Part shown: one piece after another, positions 55,795-64,000 of the stretch | How positions within the stretch are numbered: the first letter of the stretch is position 1 | Layout: each line of letters begins with the position of its first letter | Assembly (NCBI RefSeq): GCF_003086295.3 | Contig: NC_092048.1 | Coordinates: 68,800,841-68,864,840 of the forward strand | From: Arachis hypogaea | Lineage: Eukaryota > Streptophyta > Magnoliopsida > Fabales > Fabaceae | Direction of reading: 5' to 3' | Length of the DNA: 64,000 nucleotides | The notes under the pieces: generated by a model | Databases searched by the model: none | The model's input: only the letters and a program-made list of their open reading frames with translations | Told to the model about the DNA's origin: nothing | Program-made: the position numbers and the translations under genes

Positions 55795-57960
55795 TTAGCT
55801 GTAGTACCTTCTTAGGTTGCAGGCGTGCCATGATCTGGGAAGCTCTCGTCCATCGAGTTCGGACAGTCTGTAGTAGCCCTTCCCAAGTACTTCCACGACT
55901 CGGTAGGGTCCTTTCCAGTTTGCTGCCAACTTTCCTTCTCCTGGGCGAGTTGTTCCAATATCATTTCGGATTAGGATGAGATCATTTTCTGCGAAACTTC
56001 TCGGCACTACCCTTTGATTATATCTGGAAGCCGTTCGACGCTTTAGTGCTTCTTCCCTGATCTGAGCTCTTTCTTGGATTTCAGGTAGTAGGTCGAGCTC
56101 TTCCCTTTGAAGTTGGAAATTTGCTCCCTCATTGTAATGAACCACTCTAGGCGATCCTTCCTCAATCTCTACTGGAATCATTGCCTCTATTCCGTATGCT
56201 AACCGGAAGGGGGATTCCTTTGTGGTGGAGTGTGGCGTCGTTCGATACGCCCATAGAACTTGTGGAAGCTCTTCTGCCCAAGCTCCCTTTGCGTCTTGTA
56301 ATCTCCGTTTTAACCCGGCCAATATGACTTTGTTGGCAGCTTCAGCCTGTCCATTGGCTTGCGGATGTTCCACGGAGGTGTACTGGTGTTTTATGTTTAA
56401 GTCGGCTACTAACTTTCTGAAGCCTGCATTTGTGAATTGAGTGCCATTGTCTGTGGTGATAGAGTGTGGAACCCCGAACCTTGTGACAATGTTTCTATAT
56501 AGGAATTTCCGGCTTCTTTGAGCAGTGGTGTTGGCTAGGGGCTCTACCTCGATCCACTTTGTGAAATAGTCTACCCCTACTATGAGGAATTTAACTTGTC
56601 CTGATCCCTGGAGGAAGGGTCCGAGAAGATCAAGTCCCCATTTTGTAAACGGCCAAGGCGAAGTTACACTGATGAGCTCTTCTAGCGGGGTGATGTGAAA
56701 GTTGGCATGTTTCTGACATGGTGGGCATGTCTTTACAAATTCTGTAGCTTCTTTCTGTAGAGTTGGCCAATAAAATCCCGCCCGGAGTACTTTTTTGGCG
56801 AGAGCTCGTGCTCCGAGATGATTGCCGCAAATGCCGCCGTGTACTTCTTCTAGCACTTCCTTTGTGTTGTTGGTCGGTACACATTTTAGTAATGGTATTG
56901 AGATCCCTCTTTTGTACAGGATGTTGTTTATGATAGTGTAGTACTGTGCCTCCCTTTTTAACCTCTTTGCCTCCTTTTCTTCTGTGGGGAGTGTTTCTGT
57001 TTTGAGGTAGTTAATTATGGGGGTCATCCATCCTTGGTCCTGACTTGTTACGGCTAGGACTTTTTCCTCTTCCAAGATTGACGGGTTCTGTAGCATTTTC
57101 TGAATGAGGCTTCTATTGTTGCCTCCTGGTTTGGTGCTGGCTAGTTTCGAGAGTGCGTCAGCTCGGCTATTTTGTTCGCGGGGTATGTGGCGGATCTTAT
57201 ATTCCCTAAGTTGTCTGAGCTGTCCTTTGGTTTTATCCAAATACTTTTTCATGGTGGGATCTTTGGCTTGGTAGCTCCCTGTTATCTGTGAGGTGACTAC
57301 TTGTGAATCGCTGTAAATGTTGAGTTTTTGAGCTCCAACCTCTTTAGCCAGCTTCAAACCAGCTAATAATACTTCATATTCCGCCTGATTGTTTGAGGTC
57401 GGGAACCCGAATTTAAGAGAGAGAGATCAACTTGGGCTCCTTGGTTGCTTTCTATTATCACACCTGTGCCGCTTCCAGTCTTATTTGAAGAACCGTCCAC
57501 ATAGAGATTCCATTCTGTGGGGATTTCCAGGGCATCTGTTAATTCTGCGATGAAGTCGGCCAGATACTGTGATTTGATGGCCGTCCGAGCTTCATATTGG
57601 AGGTCGAACTCGGATAACTCGATTGCCCATTGTAAAATTCTGCCTGCTAAATCTGTTTTCTGCAATATTCCTTTTATGGGCTGGTTAGTTCGAACCTTAA
57701 TTGTGTGAGCCTGGAAGTACAGGCAAAGTCGTCGAGATGTTAGAACGAGAGTATAGGCAAACTTTTCTATTTTCTGGTAGTTCAACTCGGATCCCTGTAG
57801 CGCTTTACTAATGAAGTAGACAGGTTGTTGCCCACTTTTGTCTTCTCTGACTAGTGCTGAGGCTATTGCCCGGCTTTCTACCGCGAGATATAATATGAGC
57901 GGTTCTCCTTTTCGTGGCCGAGATAGGATAGGTGGCTGGTATGCGAAATTGTTACGCTGA
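55795..57960 (-). pseudogene. Tat-type Ty3/gypsy pol fragment: RNase H and integrase
   Basis: On the minus strand: RT-associated RNase H (QPPILSRPRKGEPLILYLA.., PVYFISKALQGSELNYQKIEK), then a second, archaeal-type RNase H (NLYVDGSSNKTGSG, IYSDSQ, RADALSKLA), the mark of the Tat lineage. The integrase follows, with a zinc-binding H-H-C-C (EVHGGICGNH.. CPPCQKH) and a complete D,D(35)E core (GLDLLGPF, TTDNGTQF, NGQAEAANK). Its tail is NWKGPYRVVEVLGKGYY. The frame shifts by 2 bases at about 57420 in a CT-run, splitting the second RNase H. The reverse transcriptase itself is missing: upstream sequence changes into a family A primer site and LTR at 57987-58010. This element cannot replicate. Confidence 0.9.
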
Positions 57961-57986
57961 GGTTGTAAAATTTGTTGTTCGTTCTC

Positions 57987-58004
57987 TCCCTGGCAATTGC
58001 GCCA
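57987..58004 (-). promoter_or_regulatory. Degenerate primer binding site next to LTR A6
   Basis: Minus strand TGGCGCAATTGCCAGGGA, 5 bases after the LTR end, three mismatches to the tRNA-Asp-type primer site of the other family A copies. A primer site here means this LTR once served as a 5' LTR. Confidence 0.65.
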
Positions 58005-58009
58005 AAAAC

Positions 58010-59659
58010 TGGTGCACAATACCATGATCCAAACATAACTTCACAACTTCGCACAACTAACCAGCAAGTGCACTGGGTCGTCCAAGTAATAAAACCTTAC
58101 GTGAGTAAGGGTCAATCCCACGGAGATTGTTGGTATGAAGCAAGCTATGGTCACCTTGTAAATCTCAGTCAGGCGGATATCAATTGGTTATGGAGTTTTC
58201 GAATTATAATAAATAAATAGAAAATAAAGATAGAAATACTTATGTAATTCATTGGTGAGAATTTCAGATAAGCGTATAGAGATGCCTTCATTTTTCTGAA
58301 CTACTGCTTTCCTGCTGTCTTCATCCAATCAGTCCTACTCCTTTCCATGGCAAGCTTTCTGTAAGGGCATCACCGTTGTCAATGGCTACATCCCATCCTC
58401 TCTGTAAAAATGGTCCAAATGCTCTGTCACGGCATGGGTAATCATCTGGAGGTTCTCGATCATACTGAAATAGGATTTACTATCCTTTTGCGTCTGTCAC
58501 TACGTCCAGCACTCGCGAGTTTGAAGTTCGTCACAGCCATCCCTTCCCAGATCCTACTCGGAATACCACAAACAAGGTTTAGACTTTCCGGATCTTAGGA
58601 ATGGCCATCCATGGGTTCTAACTTATACCACGAAGATACTAATAACTCGGACTCGGTCCCCTGTATTAGATATCTAAGAGATACTCATTCTAGCTTGGTG
58701 GCATGTAGAACGGAAGTGTTTGTCAGGCTCGCGTTCATAAGTGAGAATGATGATGAGCGTCACATAATCATCACATTCATCATGTTCTTGGGTGCGAATG
58801 GATATCTTAAAAGCAGAATAAGTTGAATTGAATAGAAAATAGTAGTACTTTGTATTAAATCATGAGGAACAGCAGAGCTCCACACCTTAATCTATGGAGT
58901 GTAGAAACTCTACCGTTGAAAAATACATAAGTAAAAGGTTCAGGCATGGCCGAGAGGCCAGTCCCCAAAACGTGATCAATATGATCTTAAGATGACTAAA
59001 AATCATATGATGATCCGAAGATGTCTAATACAATAGTAAAAAGTCCTATTTATACTAAACTAGCTACTAGGGTTTACAGAAGTAAGTAATTGATGCATAA
59101 ATCCACTTCCGGGGCCCACTTGGTGTGTGCTTGGGCTGAGCTTGAAGTTTACACGTGGAGAGGTCATTCTTGGAGTTGAACGCCAGTTTGTAACGTGTTT
59201 CTGGCGTTCAACTCTGGCTTGTGACGTGTTTCTGGCGTTTAACTCCAGACTGCAGCGTAGAACTGGCGTTCAATGCCCTTTTGTGTCGTCTAAACTCGGC
59301 CAAAGTATGGACTATTATATATTTCTGGAAAGCCCTAGATGTCTACTTTCTAACGCAATTGGAAGCACGCCATTTTGAGTTCTGTAACTCCAGAAAATTC
59401 ACTTTGAGTGTAGGGAGGTCAGAATCCAACAGCATCAGCAGTCCTTCTTCTACCTCTGAATCTGATTTTTTTTGCTCAAGTCCCTTAATTTCAGCCAGAA
59501 AATACCTGAAATCACAGAAAAATACACAAACTCATAGTAAAGTCCAGAAATGTGAATTTAACATAAAAACTAATGAAAACATCCCTAAAAGTAACTAGAT
59601 CCTACTAAAAATATACTAAAAACAATGCCAAAAAGCGTATAAATTATCCGCTCATCACA
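58010..59659 (-). repeat. Family A LTR, copy A6 (1650 bp)
   Basis: Minus-strand LTR from TGTGATGAGCGG (59659) to GTGCACCA (58010). It is more diverged than A1-A5, with several indels and a different last 40 bases, so it is older. TATAAATA is at 59054-59047; palindrome units are at about 59170-59280. Confidence 0.88.
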
Positions 59660-60830
59660 ACACCAAACTTAAATTGTTGCTTGTCCCCAAGCAACTGAAA
59701 ATCAAATAGGATAAAAAGAAGAGAATATACTATAAATTCCAAACTATCAATGAAACATAGCTCCAATCAGATGAGCGGGACTTGTAGCTTTTTGCCTCTT
59801 GAATAGTTTTGGCATCTCACTTTATCCATTGAAGTCCAGAATGATTGGCATCTATAGGAACTCAGAGTTCAGATAGTGTTATTGATTCTCCTAGTTCAGT
59901 ATGTTGATTCTTAAACACAGCTACTTTATGAGTCTTGGTCGTGGCCCTAAGCACTTTGTTTTTCCAGTATTACCCCCAGATACATAAATGCCACAGACAC
60001 ATAACTGGGTGAACCTTTTCAGATTGTGACTCAGCTTTGCTAAAGTCCCCAATTAGAGGTGCCCAGGGTTCTTAAGCACACTCTTTTTTTGCTTTGGACC
60101 TTGACTTTAACCGCTCAGTCTCAAGTTTTCACTTGACACCTTCACGCCACAAGCACATGGTTAGGGACAACTTGTTTTAGCCGCTTAGGCTAGGATTTTA
60201 TTCCTTTAGGCCCTCCTATCCACTGATGCTCAAAGCCTTGGGATCCTTTTTATTACCCTTGCCTTTTGGTTTTAAGGGCTATTGGCTTTTTGCTCTTGCC
60301 TTTTGGTTTTAAGAGCTTTTGGCTTTTTCTGCTTGCTTTTTCTCTTTTTTTTTTCTATTTTTTTCGCCATTTTTTTTTCTGCAAGCTTTGTATTCACTGC
60401 TTTTTCTAGCTTCAAGAATCATTTTTATGATTTTTCAGATTATCAAATAACATGTCTCCTTGTCATCATTCTTTCAAGAGCCAACATATTTAACATTCAT
60501 AAACAACAACTTCAAAAGACATATGCACTGTTCAGGCATTCATTCAGAAAATAAGAAGCATTGTCACCACATCAATATAATTAAACTAAGTTCAAGGATA
60601 AATTCGAAACTCATGTACTTCTTGTTCTTTTGAATTAAAACAGTTTTCATTTAAGAGAGGTGATGGATTCATAGGACATTCATAACTTTAAGACAAAGTT
60701 ACTAAATACTAATGATCATGTAATAAGACACAAACATGGATAAGCACTTAACATAAAGAGAACGAAAAACAGAGAATGTAAGAACAAGAAATGAGTCCAC
60801 CTTAGTGATGGTGGCGTTTTCTCCTTGAGG
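59660..60830 (-). other. Family A 3' internal region, minus-strand element
   Basis: Reverse complement of 34640-35792 with small indels and a T-rich run at 60320-60385. AAGTTTGGTGT abuts the LTR at about 59661. No gene. Confidence 0.75.
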
Positions 60831-61130
60831 AACCAATGATGTCCTTGAGCTCTTCTATGTCTCTTCCTTGTCTTTGTTGCTCCTCCCTCATTGCTCTTTG
60901 ATTTTTTTTTTAATTTCATGAAGGATGATGGAGTGCTCTTGATGTTCCACCCTTAGTTGCTCCCAATAATTGTGTGGAGGAAAATGTATCCCCTGAGGTA
61001 TCTCAGGGATCTCTTGATTTGCAGTCAAATGTTCTACCACTGAGCTATAGATCCTTGATGGAAGCTTTTGTTTTCCCTTTTAAAAAAAGCTATGCTTTTA
61101 CCACACCAAACTTAGAATATTGTTCGTCCT
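60831..61130 (-). pseudogene. Family A ORF2 remnant with tRNA-like insert
   Basis: Only the first and last parts of ORF2 remain. On the minus strand the leader with AAGTTTGGTGT (about 61104) is followed by a few N-terminal codons (AFVFPF.. near 61070), a tRNA-Cys-like stretch (61054-61006), and the coiled-coil C-terminus (about 61000-60831), itself further shortened. Most of ORF2 is deleted. Confidence 0.7.
61006..61054 (-). tRNA. tRNA-Cys(GCA)-like fragment inside a retrotransposon
   Basis: On the minus strand GGATCTATAGCTCAGTGGTA reads as the 5' acceptor strand and D-arm; it continues through the anticodon arm TTTGA-CTGCAAA-TCAAG with anticodon GCA, to the variable region. This agrees with the first two thirds of plant nuclear tRNA-Cys as I remember it. 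The T-arm and 3' acceptor strand are absent; the following CCTGAG..CTCAGG belongs to the ORF2 remnant. It is a fragment, not a working tRNA gene. Confidence 0.7.
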
Positions 61131-61315
61131 CGAGCAAAAGAAGAAAGAATAGATGAAGAAGAAGATGTGGAAAAAAACTAGGATTATGAGGAGGGAAAGT
61201 AGGGATCCTGTTGGGTTCACAGATCCTGAGATGATCCTGTGAGGTCCACAGATCTTGAGGTGTCAAGGATTTACATCCCTACACCAATTGGGCATGTAAA
61301 ATCCCTTTGCATGCA

Positions 61316-61566
61316 ATTTTGGCGTTTAAACGCCGAACTGATGCTTGTTCTGGGCGTTCAGCGCCCATCTGCAGCATGTTTCTGGCGTTGAACGCCAGCT
61401 TCATGCTTGTTTCTGGCGTTCAGCGCCAGCTTTCCTCAGTGTGCATTCTTGGCATCTGAACGCCAGGATGCTGCTTGTTTTGGGCGTTCAACGCCAGATT
61501 CATGCTCTGTTCTGGCGTTGAACGCCTGCCAAATACTCCTTACTGGCATTTAAACGCCAGTAAGTC
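61316..61566 (-). repeat. Array of GGCGTT..AACGCC palindromes (8 units)
   Basis: Counterpart of 32781-32970 in the minus-strand element. Eight units at about 25-40 bp spacing, for example TCTGGCGTTGAACGCCAG (about 61380). The last (TTACTGGCATTTAAACGCCA, about 61541) corresponds to the perfect palindrome at 32781 with one change. Confidence 0.85.
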
Positions 61567-61700
61567 CTTCCTCCAGGGTGTGATTTTTCTTCTACTGTTT
61601 TTTATTCTGTTTTTGATTTTTCTATTTATTTTGTGACTCCACATGATCATGAACTTAATAAAATATGAAATAATAACAAATTAAAATTAGATAAATAAAA

Positions 61701-61748
61701 ATTGGGTTGCCTTCCAACAAGCGTTTCTTTAATGTCAATAGCTTGACA
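61701..61748 (-). ncRNA. Conserved two-hairpin RNA block, minus-strand family A copy
   Basis: Hairpin 1 TGTCAA-GCTA-TTGACA is perfect (61748-61733). Hairpin 2 has one base change in the left arm (GTTGGA). It begins 18 bp downstream of the gag-protease stop at 61767. Confidence 0.55.
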
Positions 61749-61766
61749 GTGGGCTCTCATAGAGCC

Positions 61767-64000
61767 TCACAGATGTTCAGAGCATTGTTGAGACTTCCCA
61801 ACACCAAACTTAGAGTTTGGATATGGGAGTTCAACACCAAACTTAGAGTTTGACTGTAGGGGCTCTGGTTGACTCTGCAGTGTGAGAAGCTTACTGTGCC
61901 TCTTTTTCATGTTTACAGAAGGATGTCCTTGAGTTTTAAACTCAAGGGAGTCCTCATTCAATTGAAGGACTAGTTTACCTCTGTTAACATCAATCACAGC
62001 TCTTGCTGTGGCTAGGAAGGGTCTTCCAAGGATGATGGATTCATCCTCATCCTTCCCAGTTTCTAGGATTATGAAATCAGCAGGGATGTAAAGGCCTTCA
62101 ACCTTTACTAATATGTCCTCTACTTGTCCATAAGCCTATTTTCTGGAATTGTCTGCCATCTCTAATGAGATTTTAGCAGCTTGTACCTCAAAGATTCCCA
62201 GTTTATCCATTACGGAGAGTGGCATGAGGTTTATTCCTGACCCAGGGTCACATAGAGCCTTCTCAAAGGTCATGGTACCTATGGTACAAGGTATTAGAAA
62301 CTTTCCAGGATCTTGTTTCTTCTGAGGCAATCTCAGTTGATCCAATGCATTTAGTTCATTGGTGAACAGGGGAGGTTCATCTCCCCAAGTCTCATTACCA
62401 AATAAATTGGCATTCAGCTTCATGATTGCACCAAGGAACTTGGCAACTTGCTCTTCAGTAACATCTTCATTCTCTTCAGAAGAGGTGTACTCTTCAGAGC
62501 TCATGAATGGCATAAGGAGGTTCAATGGAATCTCTATGGTCTCTAGATGAGCCTCAGATTCCTTTGGTTCCTCAAAGGGGAACTCCTTATTGATCACTGG
62601 ATGTCTCAGGAGGTCTTCCTCACTGGGGTTCACGTCCTCAACCTCCCTTATAGGTTCGGCCATGGTAATTAATTCAATGGCCTTGCACTCTCCTTTTGGA
62701 TTCTCTTCTGTATTGCTTGGGAGAGCACTAGGAGGGGTTTCAGTGATTCTTTTACTCAGCTGGCCCACTTGTGCCTCCAAATTTCTAATGGAGGACCTTG
62801 TTTCATTCATGAAACTTACAGTGGCCTTAGATAGATTAGAGACTAAGTTTGCTAAATTAGAGGTATTTTGTTCAGAGTTCTCTGTCTGTTGCTGAGTGGA
62901 TGATGGAAAAGGTTTACTATTGTTAAACCTATTTCTTCCACCATTATTAAAGCCTTGTTGAGGCTTTTGTTGATCCTTCCATGAGAAATTTGGATGATTC
63001 CTCCATGAGGGATTATAGGTGTTTCCATATGGTTCACCCATGTAATTCACCTCTGCTATTGCAGGGTTCTCAGGATCATAAGCTTCTTCCTCAAAAGATG
63101 CCTCTTGAGTACTGTTGGATGCAGCTTGCATTCCATTCAGACTCTGAGAAATCATATTGACTTGCTGAGTCAATATTTTATTCTGAGCCAATATGGCGTT
63201 CAGAGTATCAATTTCAAGAACTCCCTTCTTCTGAGGCGTCCCATTACCCACAGGATTCCTCTCAGAAGTGTACATGAACTGGTTATTAGCAACTATGTCG
63301 ATGAGTTCTTGAGCTTCTGCAGGCGTTTTCTTTAGGTGAATGGATCCACCTGTAGAAGTATCCAATGACATCTTAGCTAATTCAGACAGACCATCATAGA
63401 ATATATCCAGGATGGTCCATTCTGAAAGCATGTCAGAAGGACACTTTTTGGTCAGTTGCTTGTATCTCTCCCAAGCTTCATAGAGGGATTCACCTTCTTT
63501 CTGTCTGAAGGTTTGAACATCCACTCTAAGCTTGCTCAGCTTTTGAGGAGGAAAGAACTTGGCTAAGAAAGCCGTGACCAGCTTATCCCAAGAGTTCAGG
63601 CTATCTTTGGGTTGAGAGTCCAACCATACTCTAGCTCTGTCTCTTACAGCAAAAGGGAAAAGCATGAGCCTGTAGACTTCAGGATCTACTCCATTAGTCT
63701 TAACAATATCACAGATCTGCAAGAATTCAGTTAAGAACTGAAAAGGATCTTCAGATGGAAGTCCATGAAACTTGCAGTTTTGTTGCATCAGAGAAACTAA
63801 TTGAGGTTTAAGCTCAAAATTGTTTTCTCCAATGGTAGGGATGAAGATGCTTCTTCCATGTAAATTGGAATTAGGTGCAGTAAAGTCACCAAGCATCCTC
63901 CTTGCATTATTATTATTTTCGGCTGCCATATCCTCTTCTTGTTCGAAAATTTCTATAAGGTTATCTCTGGATTGTTGTATTTTAGCTTCTCTTAGTTTCC
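61767..64000 (-). pseudogene. Family A gag-protease, minus strand, runs off the window
   Basis: Minus-strand frame open from the window edge (upstream start outside) to the stop at 61767, with a single in-frame TAG at about 62136-62138. An internal Met at 63929 follows FEQEED. Gag has NNFELKPQL, RVWLDSQPKDSLNSW, FFPPQKLSKL and LYEAWERYKQL. The linker is Gln/Asn-rich. The protease has CDPGSGINLMP, with Pro where the other copies have Leu in the active-site turn, and ILGRPFLATARAVIDV. It ends in two SKFGV-type repeats. The TAG sits 10 residues into the segment between the protease motifs, where the copy at 30277 has CAG. It is better preserved than that copy in gag. Confidence 0.88.

Noticed and set aside
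61006..61076. A working tRNA-Cys gene
   Set aside because: The T-arm and 3' acceptor strand are replaced by retroelement sequence.

Overview
This is a plant nuclear window, most likely a legume and probably Arachis (peanut or a wild relative). The call rests on spliced genes, Athila-type and Tat-type Ty3/gypsy retrotransposons with tRNA-Asp-type primer sites, and a MEI2-like protein of legume character. The 1.7 kb LTR beginning TGTGATGAGCGGATAATTT is familiar to me from peanut sequence (recollection, not a search). About 50 of the 64 kb is transposable elements. Real host genes are confined to about 39.5-49.6 kb.

Layout. (1) 1-4464 and 37500-38620 are two halves of one minus-strand L1-type LINE (RRM/DUF4283-type ORF1, endonuclease-RT ORF2), split by a 33 kb nest of LTR elements. 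(2) 4465-37499 is the nest. Family A (LTR about 1.7 kb) is present as two tandem coding-free mini-elements (4465-11458), a truncated LTR joined to an inverted A fragment (11466-12161 and 27754-28497), and a gag-protease/ORF2 element with its 3' LTR (28498-37499). Family B (LTR 2.05 kb) sits inside the inverted A fragment as an LTR-internal-LTR-internal-LTR tandem (12167-27748), flanked by the 5-bp duplication TTTCC. Both B copies keep an open 924-residue reading frame that looks like gag, protease and a leftover integrase C-terminus with the rest of pol deleted. (3) 39530-40344 is a broken PsbP-domain gene. (4) 42384-about 49550, minus strand, is a complete MEI2-like gene; I could place 12 coding exons that add up to 844 residues, plus a 5' leader exon. 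(5) 49681-58000 holds remnants of two minus-strand Tat-type Ty3/gypsy elements: two LTRs of 533 and 540 bp, RNase H/integrase coding sequence, an antisense extra ORF and a 108-bp tandem repeat. (6) 58010-64000 is another family A element on the minus strand (3' LTR, ORF2 remnant, gag-protease), running off the window.

How it fits together. Neither A nor B encodes reverse transcriptase or integrase, so both would depend on a helper not visible here; the Tat pol present is broken. Across A and B, whose LTRs and internal non-coding parts otherwise differ, three things are shared: a roughly 47-nt block just after the gag-protease stop that folds into two hairpins (one with a compensatory base change), arrays of short palindromes built on GGCGTT..AACGCC, and many copies of AAGTTTGGTGT, one of which always abuts the 3' LTR. 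These are the best candidates here for an undescribed cis-acting system of non-autonomous retrotransposons.
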